Positions 1-6,187 of a stretch of 13,475 nt of DNA are shown piece after piece. The notes below the pieces were generated by a model, which saw nothing but the letters and a program-made list of their open reading frames with translations, was not told the origin of the DNA and did no database searches. The position numbers were made by a program, and so were the translations under genes. The stretch is from assembly GCA_017384185.1 (NCBI GenBank), contig JAFNUH010000353.1, positions 1 through 13,475 of the forward strand, given 5' to 3'. The stretch comes from Alistipes sp. (GTDB lineage Bacteria > Bacteroidota > Bacteroidia > Bacteroidales > Rikenellaceae). Every line of letters begins with the position of its first letter. Positions within the stretch are counted from its first letter, which is position 1.

Positions 1-33
1 AAAAGACTACTCTTTTGGAGTAGTCTTTTTTTT
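1..33. terminator. Bidirectional intrinsic terminator at the window edge
   Basis: An 8-bp perfect stem, GACTACTC (5-12) with GAGTAGTC (18-25), is flanked by AAAA on the left and eight T on the right. Read on the plus strand it ends in a T8 run. Read on the minus strand it ends in at least TTTT and lies about 30 nt past the stop codon of the phosphodiester glycosidase gene. It could therefore end that gene and also a plus-strand gene lying left of the window. Confidence 0.8.
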
Positions 34-55
34 GTGTAAATACCAAAAGTGAAGG

Positions 56-901
56 CTATTTCACATAAAATATATTCGATACTGAGCGTTCGCCGGCGTG
101 GTCGAAGAGTTTGTTGTCGGTGGGGTAGTTCAGAACGCCATTGTTGGGTGCGCCTTTGAGCCAAAGGGTTGTTGAGCCGCCGCCATCGAGGTTGATAGCA
201 TCGTCGCCACCAAGAATCTTCACCAGGTATGCCAACTCGGGGATGCTCATACCGTCGGCATTGCCTGCCGAGCGACCATCTACGGTTATAAATACTACCG
301 TACCGTCATCCTTAGTATATATGGCACTGCGAGGGTGACGAGTCTCGATAAAACTCTTGCTACAAGCACTCCAGTCGCTCCTCTTGCCGTTATCCAACAT
401 TATGGGACCCGATGCCAAAACCGTGCCTTTGCTCTTTTTATAGCTCTGCTCGATAGGTTTGCTCCACTCGATAATCTCGATTTTACCCCTCTTCTCACGT
501 ATAGCGCCATTCACACGAGATTTGAACTCCCCGTCTGTCGTAGTGTCGATAACGGTATCTCCAATTTTATAGAAGCAGACAGAGTTTCCCTCCTTCATAT
601 TATAATAGGTGCCATTAATTGCTGCCACGGCGCCCTTCTCGGTTGCCTGCTGGCTTGTGCGTTTCATCCCTTCGTTGCCAGCGATACCAATCTTTCGTTT
701 CGATGCACGAGGAATCTCTATTAGGTTAATAGACTGCACGCTATTGAACAAGCCTTTGATTTGTGCTTGCTTGTGTGTGAGTCCATCGGCAGTTGTCGTT
801 ACTCTCCAATCAGCCTTTACAATTAGCAGCGAATCCTGCTCTGAAGCTGATGCGGTAATGACCCACAACGAGAGTAGTAATGAAAATATAAGTCGTTTCA
901 T
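56..901 (-). CDS. Secreted phosphodiester glycosidase family protein (NAGPA domain)
   Basis: 281 residues. An N-terminal signal peptide (basic MKR, hydrophobic core to about residue 18, cleavage probably near ASA|SE) has no lipobox cysteine, so a soluble periplasmic or exported protein is expected. The rest matches the NAGPA fold (family of the mammalian uncovering enzyme that removes GlcNAc from a phosphodiester): AAINGTYY (93-100), GPIMLDNG (165-172), RHPRSAI (188-194), DGRSAG (208-213), the hallmark NLDGGGST (237-244) and the closing ERSVSN (271-276). The bacterial members are thought to cleave sugar-1-phosphodiesters in glycans or polymers; the substrate here is unknown. The ATG start at 901 places the signal peptide exactly at the N-terminus. 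It is separated from the upstream cyclophilin gene by that gene's terminator and by a repeat element. I see no clear -7 box of its own, so its promoter may lie in or next to the repeat. Family sure, function not. Confidence 0.9.
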   Translation of the reverse strand: MKRLIFSLLLSLWVITASASEQDSLLIVKADWRVTTTADGLTHKQAQIKGLFNSVQSINLIEIPRASKRKIGIAGNEGMKRTSQQATEKGAVAAINGTYYNMKEGNSVCFYKIGDTVIDTTTDGEFKSRVNGAIREKRGKIEIIEWSKPIEQSYKKSKGTVLASGPIMLDNGKRSDWSACSKSFIETRHPRSAIYTKDDGTVVFITVDGRSAGNADGMSIPELAYLVKILGGDDAINLDGGGSTTLWLKGAPNNGVLNYPTDNKLFDHAGERSVSNIFYVK

Positions 902-923
902 AATGATATGGTTTTACAAGAAA

Positions 924-1044
924 GAAACTGTCTAACAAGGCTCTTTTGTCATCTGACTTGCCCTCGAAATGCTCATTTACTCTCGGTAAACTGCGCTTTC
1001 TCGGACTGCGATCAGCTTCAAAATAGCTCTTGTTATACAATTTC
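924..1044. repeat. REP/MITE-like intergenic repeat, copy 1, with 16-bp terminal inverted repeats
   Basis: The ends are GAAACTGTCTAACAAG (924-939) and CTTGTTATACAATTTC (1029-1044), inverted repeats matching at 14 of 16 positions. The interior aligns over its full length with 11385-11504, including the block CTCATTTAC.CTCGGTAAACTGCG, which forms a small hairpin (TTTAC 976-980, GTAAA 986-990). Both copies are intergenic and lie in the same orientation in the window. No transposase is present, and short ORFs crossing it look spurious. It lies between the cyclophilin terminator and the NAGPA-family gene, so it may affect that gene's expression. Confidence 0.8.
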
Positions 1045-1050
1045 TCAAAA

Positions 1051-1088
1051 ATAGAGGGTGCTAACTTGACCTGTTAGACACCCTCTAT
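1051..1088 (-). terminator. Intrinsic terminator of the cyclophilin gene
   Basis: A long hairpin starts a few nt past the cyclophilin stop codon: ATAGAGGGTG (1051-1060) pairs with CACCCTCTAT (1079-1088), and CTAAC (1061-1065) pairs with GTTAG (1073-1077) across a single bulged A. On the minus strand it is followed by TTTTT (1051-1047). The minus-strand arm contains TGTCTAACA, a motif also present in the purine permease terminator and in the repeat ends. Confidence 0.85.
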
Positions 1089-1092
1089 ATTA

Positions 1093-1530
1093 TTACTCTT
1101 CAACAATAGTTACAGAGAGAATCAAATCGCCAGGGCGAATATCGTCAATCACGTCAAGACCCTCCACAACCTGACCAAAGCAGGTGTGTACACCGTCAAG
1201 GTGCTGTGTGTTGCGGCGATTGTGGCAGATGAAGAACTGTGAGCCACCTGTGTTGCGACCACGATGTGCCATAGACATTACGCCTCGGTCGTGATACTGG
1301 CGAGGAGCTGAAGTCTCACAATCGATAGTGTAACCCGGTCCTCCCGTACCATCGCCACGAGGACAGCCGCCCTGGATAACGAAGTCGGGAATTACACGGT
1401 GGAAGGTCAAGCCGTCGTAGAAGCGGCTCTCTGCCAACTTTATGAAGTTGCCTGCGGCAATAGGTGTTTCGTCAACGAAGAGCTCAGCTTTCATATCGCC
1501 CTTCTCGGTAGAGATAATTGCGTATTTCAT
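1093..1530 (-). CDS. Cyclophilin-type peptidyl-prolyl cis-trans isomerase
   Basis: 145 residues, a compact single-domain cyclophilin that catalyses cis-trans isomerisation of X-Pro bonds. There is no signal peptide, so it should be cytoplasmic. Active-site residues are visible: [13 protein letters not shown] (43-55) carries the catalytic Arg45 with Phe50 and Gln53; [17 protein letters not shown] (85-101) carries Gln98 and Phe100; LDGVHTCFG (111-119) carries the conserved His115. The position of human cyclophilin A Trp121, which governs cyclosporin binding, is His110 here; a non-Trp residue at this site is common in bacterial cyclophilins. The gene begins 34 nt after the GH99-like gene with no promoter box in the gap, so it is probably cotranscribed with it, and it ends in a strong terminator. 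The ATG at 1530 is directly followed by the family's first strand. Confidence 0.95.
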   Translation of the reverse strand: MKYAIISTEKGDMKAELFVDETPIAAGNFIKLAESRFYDGLTFHRVIPDFVIQGGCPRGDGTGGPGYTIDCETSAPRQYHDRGVMSMAHRGRNTGGSQFFICHNRRNTQHLDGVHTCFGQVVEGLDVIDDIRPGDLILSVTIVEE

Positions 1531-1564
1531 AATTTATTAGAGTTTAATTCAAGCATTAAATGTA

Positions 1565-2740
1565 TTATTCTTCAACGGGACCGAAAACCTCCTTTACTGC
1601 CTCCAGCCAGCCGTAGCCCCAATAGCGGTCGGGCAAGAGGTAGCTACCCTCTACCCACTCGTTCCAGGCGTTAATCATCACGAACTTAGGCTGCTCGGGA
1701 TGCTCGTCGGCATATCGTTTAGCCTCCTTAAGGAAGTTTTTGAAAGCCTCGGGTGAGTGGTTGAAGCGTGTTACATCGTTCTCGCCCTTTGCGGGGAATC
1801 GAGGTGTGTCGTCCCAACCAATAGATACTGTGGGGAATACGGGAATATCCATATAGCTATCCCAGCCGTTACGGTAGTCAATAGCATTCTGTCCGTGGCG
1901 CATATAATCGGGGTCAAAGCCACCCATATTATACAATGCCCAGCTGTCGGGCTTTAGGAACATTCTGTTGTCAACGCTTGCCTTATTACGCTCGTTGAAT
2001 GGGAATCCTCCGCCATCCATCATCATATAGTGCATATCGGGGAAGCCAGCCTTGCGCACCTCGCTACGCATATACTCCATAGCCTCGATTGCAGCCTCCT
2101 TCGTGCCGAAACTCTTAATGAAGTTGTCGGTGCTGAAAATAGCAAATACGGGGCAGCCGTCAATCTTGGTATAGTTGGGGAGCTTGAAGTATTGGTTAAT
2201 CACACGGTCAACAATCTTCGGGAAGTCGTTGGGGTCGATTGCGCCGTGCCAAAGGATAGACTCATCGTCCTGCCATTTGTGGTAGTTCCAGTAGTTGTGT
2301 TTAACATCGTGGTTTGCCCACATAATGAAAAACTCCATCTTCTCGTTTGACGGAGCCTTCAGGAAGCCGTCGTTGAGTGCGCTCTCAAGGTAGGGGTAGT
2401 GGTCGAACCAGTACCAATCATATACAAATGTATTTACACCGTATTCCAATGCTGTCTGAATCCATTTCTCAACAACTACGGGGTCGTTGTCCATCTCGTA
2501 GCCCCACAATGGCTGCTTGGGCTGGTAGTGTCCGGGGAAGCGAGGGTCGCCCTTCTTAATAACCTCCCACTCACCTATGCCTTGCTCCCAGTTGGTGCGT
2601 CCTAACGAATCATCGTGGCACGAGGGCCATATAAATGCACACACACGATAGTCGTCTGCAATGGGCGTGGCGGGCTTTGTGTTGCAACCATAAGCAAATG
2701 CTAAGATAACTGCGCACACAATTAAAATTCCTTTTTTCAT
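1565..2740 (-). CDS. GH99-like / WbsX-family lipoprotein, putative glycan-active enzyme
   Basis: 391 residues. The N-terminus is a lipoprotein signal (MKKGILIVCAVILAFAYGC, lipidated Cys19). The residues after the cysteine (NTKPATP) lack an acidic surface-export signal, which favours the periplasmic face. The body matches the Glyco_tran_WbsX/GH99-like domain: WGYEMDNDP then GVNTFVYDWYWFD (substrate-pocket strand), FFIMWANHD, PVFAIFST, MMMDGGG, and near the C-terminus AWNEWVEGSYLLPD, where Glu361 and Glu364 match the paired acidic residues of GH99 (EWHEG-type motif). Databases name members either 'glycosyltransferase WbsX' or 'GH99-like'. A secreted lipoprotein with this motif is more easily read as a hydrolase, perhaps on mannose-containing glycans (inference). 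A -7 box lies just upstream and the cyclophilin gene follows after 34 nt. Confidence 0.85.
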   Translation of the reverse strand: MKKGILIVCAVILAFAYGCNTKPATPIADDYRVCAFIWPSCHDDSLGRTNWEQGIGEWEVIKKGDPRFPGHYQPKQPLWGYEMDNDPVVVEKWIQTALEYGVNTFVYDWYWFDHYPYLESALNDGFLKAPSNEKMEFFIMWANHDVKHNYWNYHKWQDDESILWHGAIDPNDFPKIVDRVINQYFKLPNYTKIDGCPVFAIFSTDNFIKSFGTKEAAIEAMEYMRSEVRKAGFPDMHYMMMDGGGFPFNERNKASVDNRMFLKPDSWALYNMGGFDPDYMRHGQNAIDYRNGWDSYMDIPVFPTVSIGWDDTPRFPAKGENDVTRFNHSPEAFKNFLKEAKRYADEHPEQPKFVMINAWNEWVEGSYLLPDRYWGYGWLEAVKEVFGPVEE

Positions 2741-2766
2741 ATCTGTTAATTTTTAGGTTTCTTCAA

Positions 2767-2774
2767 CAAATATA
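2767..2774 (-). promoter_or_regulatory. Bacteroidetes -7 box (TATATTTG) for the GH99-like gene
   Basis: On the minus strand this reads TATATTTG, an exact TAnnTTTG match, and lies 26 nt before the start codon. That gives a leader of about 20 nt. I do not see a convincing -33 TTTG at the usual distance. Confidence 0.5.
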
Positions 2775-2820
2775 CAATTTTTTTTGATATTGGTTATTAT
2801 ATTATAGTTGTTATATTAAA

Positions 2821-2860
2821 ATTAGGTGACCACCTCCCGAAGTTTTAGTGGTCACCTAAT
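2821..2860 (-). terminator. Hairpin terminator downstream of the fimbrillin-like gene
   Basis: A perfect 13-bp stem (ATTAGGTGACCAC 2821-2833 with GTGGTCACCTAAT 2848-2860) has a 14-nt loop and lies about 80 nt past the fimbrillin-like stop codon. The T-run on the minus strand is weak (TTTAATAT), so termination may be partial. A second, A/T-rich hairpin (ATGATTGATA 2908-2917 with TATCAACCAT 2925-2934, one mismatch) lies right after the stop codon. Confidence 0.65.
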
Positions 2861-2942
2861 CTAATAAGTTGTTTTCTGTAAACGAGCTGCAAATAACTCC
2901 TTACGCAATGATTGATAATAAAAATATCAACCATTAAAAGGA

Positions 2943-4526
2943 TTATACTGTTGCGGCATTTGTAATTATAATATCTTTTCCGCTATTGTTTACAAATCCG
3001 GTGGTTTTTTTTCCGTTGAAATCAATCTCTTTGACTGTGGCACCTGCACCAATCTCTATTTTCGGAGCATATTTATCACCACTAACAGGAACAACGACTA
3101 TTTTTTCAATTGTACCGCCCTCAATTTTTAGATATCCACCTCCAATTGCTATTGTCGCTGTCGTTAATGTGTTAATCTTTACATCGCCCTTTATGGTCGT
3201 TTTTGCGTGCTCATATAAATATAGCTTTCCGTATTCTCCACCATCGATGGTCGCATTCACAGTGTTTACTACCGCACAATCGTACCAATCGTCAATGACA
3301 TTGCCGTATTGGTTTATAAATTTGCCATCACTATTTTTTGGACCGACAATTTGTGTTCCTGTTATTGTGCAATTTTTTAGATAACTATCTGTTCCATAAA
3401 TGAAAGTACCAATGCTGATAGTTCTTTTGTTATTAATAATACCCCAATTGCAGTTTACGGTAAGGTCTTTGATTGTAACATTCTCTAATGAATAAGTACC
3501 ATTATTTGTACCGTAGTCATAGTTACCAATTGATATATAACCTATCTTTCCGCTGAATGAAGTGTCCTTGATTTGAAGCGTGTTAGGCTTCTCAATTCCA
3601 AACATAATGCTATTATCCAAATTGCCTAATACATAGTTTTTACCTTCAACGGTCGCATCAGATGTAAAAGTATTAATCATACTATATAGCTTAAGCTTAG
3701 CCATAGGCTTTATTATGTTTCGCTTTAAGTCTATTGGAGTAGATGCACTCTTGGTAAATTCTCCACCTGCTGTATCGGTTACGGTTATGGTAAAACCTTG
3801 TTCGTATATTTGAACAGGCATACAAATGTAGAAAATAGTGGGTTCTTCTGTTAATTTGACGCCACCGCCTTCTTCCGCAGAGCAATCCAATGTGACGCTC
3901 GAACTACCGCCATCGTTCATTATTAGCTCAGGGGTATCGGCTGTGTTGTCGATGTGAAAACCTCCTGAGATTTTCTCTCCATTCTTTGTTGTGAGAGATA
4001 TTTTTTCCACAACGACATTCTCACCTTCGGCAGCACAAAGGTGTAGTCTGATGTATGACACCATATTTTTAAGCTCTATCTCATCGCCTAATGCTTCGCA
4101 ATTGGCATACATAATATGCGAGTTAGTGGCGAATGAGTTGGCACTATATGTCTGAGTTTCGGGCAACGTGCCGCTAATTTTCTCAGAGCTACAAGATACA
4201 CAAGCTGACGAGGGGTATAGCGCATAGGTGCCGGTCAGGCTCTCACCTGCATCAGATGAGGTGCCAGAGAATTTATTTGTCTCGACAGAGTATGTGTATT
4301 CACTCTTGGCGGTGTTGTTGTCGAAAATAGCAATTTTATCTCCATCGTCAAGTACAACTTTGAGATTGTCGAGATGAGCTCTTGTAGTGTCGCTGTTTGT
4401 TATGGACTCGATTTTTACATTGAAGCTATTGCTGTGGGGTATATCTGTGCCTAAATCGAAGTCATCCATTGACTCACAACCAACTGCAAACATTGTGATT
4501 GAGAGTAGAACAAATAATTTCTTCAT
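2943..4526 (-). CDS. Fimbrillin/Mfa-like surface lipoprotein with a possible beta-helix C-terminus
   Basis: 527 residues from the ATG at 4526. The reading frame is open further upstream, to 4715, but this start gives a clean lipoprotein signal (MKKLFVLLSITMFAVGC, Cys17) and the extension overlaps another small gene. The acidic residues after Cys17 (ESMDDFD) resemble the surface-export signal of Bacteroidetes lipoproteins. Residues of about 35-280 read like the fimbrillin/Mfa-like beta-sandwich: GDKIAIFD, a spaced YTYSVETNKFSG, GTYALYPSS, then LKNMVSYIRLHL. From about residue 300 the protein changes to short repeated strands with Asn and Gly turns (ENVTIKDLTVN, LKNCTITG, ATIDGGEYG, LKIEGGTIEKI), suggesting a right-handed beta-helix. 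The gene looks more A/T-rich than its neighbours. A role in adhesion or fimbriae is inferred from the family; no fimbrial assembly genes are in view. Confidence 0.75.
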   Translation of the reverse strand: MKKLFVLLSITMFAVGCESMDDFDLGTDIPHSNSFNVKIESITNSDTTRAHLDNLKVVLDDGDKIAIFDNNTAKSEYTYSVETNKFSGTSSDAGESLTGTYALYPSSACVSCSSEKISGTLPETQTYSANSFATNSHIMYANCEALGDEIELKNMVSYIRLHLCAAEGENVVVEKISLTTKNGEKISGGFHIDNTADTPELIMNDGGSSSVTLDCSAEEGGGVKLTEEPTIFYICMPVQIYEQGFTITVTDTAGGEFTKSASTPIDLKRNIIKPMAKLKLYSMINTFTSDATVEGKNYVLGNLDNSIMFGIEKPNTLQIKDTSFSGKIGYISIGNYDYGTNNGTYSLENVTIKDLTVNCNWGIINNKRTISIGTFIYGTDSYLKNCTITGTQIVGPKNSDGKFINQYGNVIDDWYDCAVVNTVNATIDGGEYGKLYLYEHAKTTIKGDVKINTLTTATIAIGGGYLKIEGGTIEKIVVVPVSGDKYAPKIEIGAGATVKEIDFNGKKTTGFVNNSGKDIIITNAATV

Positions 4527-4548
4527 AATATTTATTGTTTTAATGAGT

Positions 4549-4659
4549 TTAATCCCAGATACCTTCAGAATCTTCTGTGTAAGAACTTGCAAAGCCTTTT
4601 TCGATTGTAATCTCCAATATCTCAATCTTTGGAGATTCGTAAATTTTACTCTTTTCCAT
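4549..4659 (-). CDS. 36-residue peptide with a Y-SP-E-GFA-S pattern, upstream of the fimbrillin-like gene
   Basis: ATG at 4659, TAA at 4551-4549, 22 nt before the lipoprotein start. The peptide opens MEKSKIYESPKIEILEITIE (1-20), continues KGFASS (21-26) and ends in an acidic tail, YTEDSEGIWD (27-36). There is no hydrophobic signal segment. From memory, short peptides of this shape (Y.SP..E, then E.GFA.S, then a variable acidic or Gly-rich tail) recur in Bacteroidales ahead of fimbrillin-like and similar surface-protein genes and carry no assigned function; I could not check this here. The spacing implies cotranscription and perhaps translational coupling with the lipoprotein. It could be a secreted or modified peptide, a partner of the lipoprotein, or a regulatory leader. 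It is unlikely to be a chance ORF because the pattern is coherent and the start is well placed. Confidence 0.7.
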   Translation of the reverse strand: MEKSKIYESPKIEILEITIEKGFASSYTEDSEGIWD

Positions 4660-4716
4660 AGTTTTTTGATTTTAGTAGTTTGATATGCTGTTATTGAATT
4701 ATATGCACACGACAAT

Positions 4717-4741
4717 ACGGGTCGTATGTTCTACGACCTGT
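4717..4741 (-). promoter_or_regulatory. Leader hairpin upstream of the small peptide gene
   Basis: ACGGGTCGTA (4717-4726) pairs with TACGACCTGT (4732-4741) around a 5-nt loop, ten pairs including one G-T. In the minus-strand transcript it comes just after a C10 run (4756-4747) and about 60 nt before the peptide start codon. No T-run follows on that strand, so it is not an ordinary terminator; it may act on translation, mRNA stability or protein binding. Confidence 0.5.
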
Positions 4742-4877
4742 GTTATGGGGGGGGGGTAAAATGTTGATTAATAGCGATTTAAGTAATAATAGCGGGGTGG
4801 GGGGTAATTCCCTCTAATAAAATCTGATATTTAGGTTTTATGCGTATCATAATTGTTTAACCCCAAAATTTGTGACA

Positions 4878-4905
4878 CAAAAATAGGAAAATAACTCCAA
4901 AAATA
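4878..4905 (-). promoter_or_regulatory. Candidate tandem -7 boxes for the peptide/fimbrillin pair
   Basis: The minus strand carries TATTTTTG twice, at 4905-4898 and 4885-4878; each matches TAnnTTTG. These are the only matches I see between the peptide gene and the divergent gene, and they imply a leader of 200 nt or more that includes the C10 tract and the hairpin. No clear -33 element is visible and the area is A/T-rich, so chance matches are possible. Confidence 0.35.
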
Positions 4906-5046
4906 GCATAAAACGGAAATAAAAAAATGCGCTTACGGATTTTGTTATATTAATTATAGACATACGTAATTGAGTTGGGTGATAGATTTTTTCACGAGAT
5001 TTTAACAAAAAAGTCACGTTTTGTGTGGATATTTAATAAAAATGGT

Positions 5047-5054
5047 TATCTTTG
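5047..5054 (+). promoter_or_regulatory. -7 box (TATCTTTG) for the threonine dehydrogenase gene
   Basis: TATCTTTG matches TAnnTTTG and lies 23 nt before the ATG. A TTTTG at 5019-5023 could serve as the -33 element, though its spacing (23 nt) is a little long. Confidence 0.65.
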
Positions 5055-5077
5055 TCACATAATTGTGAACATTTCTT

Positions 5078-6019
5078 ATGAAAAAGATTCTTATCGTTGG
5101 TGCAGGTGGTCAGATTGGCTCAGAGTTGACGGGCTATCTGCGTAGCATATATGGCGGCTCGAATGTTATTGCAGCCGACCTTCGTCATAACGAGGAGTTG
5201 GCGGGTGATGGTCCCTTCGTTCAGCTGGATGTGCTTGACAAGGATAAGATGGCATATACAGTTCATAAGAATGGCATTGATACCATCTTCAACTTGGTTG
5301 CTCTGCTCTCGGCTACGGGCGAGAAGAACCCCCAGTTGGCGTGGAATATCAATATGGGTGCGTTGAACAACTCGCTGGAGGTTGCTCGTGAGTATAACTG
5401 CGCAGTCTTTACACCTTCGTCTATCGGTGCATTTGGTGGTGACTTCCCTCGTGATAATACTCCGCAGGATGTTGTGATGCAGCCCGATACTATGTACGGC
5501 GTTTGCAAGGTTACGGGCGAGTTGCTCTCAAATTACTACTACACACGCTACGGCGTTGATACTCGTTCGGTGCGTTTCCCTGGTATTATCTCGAATGTGA
5601 CACTCCCGGGTGGCGGTACAACCGACTACGCTGTTGAAATTTACTACGCAGCCGTTAAGGGCGAGAAGTTTGTCTGCCCTGTGCGTGATGTGTATATGGA
5701 TATGATGTATATGCCCGATGCTTTGCGAGCTATGGTTGAGTTGATGGAGGCTGACCCCAATAAGTTGCGCCACCGTAATAGCTTCAACATCGCATCGATG
5801 AGCTTTACACCCGATATCATCTATAACGAGATACGCAAGCGTATCCCCGATTTTAGGATGACCTATCGTATTGATCCTGTTAAGCAGGGCATTGCCGAAA
5901 GCTGGCCCAATAGCCTCGATGACTCTTGCGCACGTGAAGAGTGGGGCTGGAAGCCACAGTGGGATTTGTCGTCAATGACTGACGATATGCTGGAGGCAAT
6001 TCGTAAAAAGAATCTTTAG
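5078..6019 (+). CDS. L-threonine 3-dehydrogenase, SDR (epimerase-like) type
   Basis: 313 residues, cytoplasmic, an NAD-dependent extended SDR protein. The Rossmann motif GAGGQIG is at 8-14, with acidic residue D34 at the end of the second strand. The catalytic Ser/Thr region is TPSSIGAFG (112-120), and YGVCK gives the Tyr140/Lys144 pair. The stretch LPGGGTTDYAVEIYYAAVKG (176-195) is typical of the short-chain threonine dehydrogenases rather than of sugar epimerases. The expected reaction is L-threonine to 2-amino-3-ketobutyrate with NAD+. The usual partner, glycine C-acetyltransferase (kbl), is not adjacent, and the gene appears monocistronic, with its own -7 box and terminator. A related sugar-nucleotide epimerase is the main alternative, but the motif makes it less likely. 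Confidence 0.88.
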   Translation: MKKILIVGAGGQIGSELTGYLRSIYGGSNVIAADLRHNEELAGDGPFVQLDVLDKDKMAYTVHKNGIDTIFNLVALLSATGEKNPQLAWNINMGALNNSLEVAREYNCAVFTPSSIGAFGGDFPRDNTPQDVVMQPDTMYGVCKVTGELLSNYYYTRYGVDTRSVRFPGIISNVTLPGGGTTDYAVEIYYAAVKGEKFVCPVRDVYMDMMYMPDALRAMVELMEADPNKLRHRNSFNIASMSFTPDIIYNEIRKRIPDFRMTYRIDPVKQGIAESWPNSLDDSCAREEWGWKPQWDLSSMTDDMLEAIRKKNL

Positions 6020-6048
6020 TGATAAAGATAATTGTAATAGTTGAGAGA

Positions 6049-6086
6049 GGTGAGGGTTCCCAATAGGGGACCTTCACCGTTTTTAT
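6049..6086 (+). terminator. Intrinsic terminator of the threonine dehydrogenase gene
   Basis: GGTGAGGGTTCCC (6049-6061) pairs with GGGGACCTTCACC (6066-6078), with minor mismatches, around a short loop. It is followed by GTTTTTAT and begins 30 nt past the stop codon. Confidence 0.85.
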
Positions 6087-6141
6087 AGGTGTGGTGTAGA
6101 GTTATTTTGCTCTAAATTGCTATTTATTGGTCGTAATTTAT

Positions 6142-6149
6142 TATATTTG
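6142..6149 (+). promoter_or_regulatory. -7 box (TATATTTG) for the purine permease gene
   Basis: An exact TAnnTTTG match. The expected transcription start, about 6155, would leave almost no leader for the TTG codon at 6164 but about 30 nt for the ATG at 6188, supporting the ATG as the true start. A TTG at 6117-6119 is a possible -33 element (22-nt spacing). Confidence 0.6.
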
Positions 6150-6187
6150 TAAAGAGTAATTTATTGATAACTACCAACTCAAAAATT

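Larger units (their letters stand above)
4660..5077. other. 418-nt divergent intergenic region with poly-G tracts
   Basis: This separates the minus-strand peptide/fimbrillin pair from the plus-strand threonine dehydrogenase. Its left half holds a hairpin (4717-4741), a run of ten G (4747-4756) and GGGGTGGGGGG (4794-4804). The right half is A/T-rich, holds candidate minus-strand -7 boxes at 4878-4905 and ends with the threonine dehydrogenase promoter. I see no convincing gene in it on either strand. Confidence 0.7.

Noticed and set aside
335-724. 129-codon plus-strand ORF opposite the NAGPA-family gene.
   Set aside because: It has no domain and no promoter and lies fully antisense to a well-supported gene.
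810-1040. 76-codon minus-strand ORF over the repeat and the start of the NAGPA-family gene.
   Set aside because: It has no recognisable domain, overlaps a real gene, and half of it is repeat sequence; such ORFs are a by-product of the repeat.
4527-4715. N-terminal extension of the fimbrillin-like protein (63 extra residues).
   Set aside because: The extension is basic and lacks any signal. It would bury the lipoprotein signal inside the protein and overlaps the 36-codon gene in another frame. The ATG at 4526 starts exactly at the signal peptide.
4747-4804. G-quadruplex formed by the two G tracts.
   Set aside because: The tracts are 37 nt apart and too few separate short-loop runs are present for a standard quadruplex; I keep only the homopolymer observation.
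4660-5077. Invertible promoter (phase-switch) region between the divergent genes.
   Set aside because: I found no pair of inverted repeats flanking the promoter boxes and no recombinase gene in the window.
6164-6187. TTG start for the purine permease (8 extra residues).
   Set aside because: It lies about 8 nt after the expected transcription start and is a TTG; the ATG at 6188 gives the usual short N-terminus of the family.
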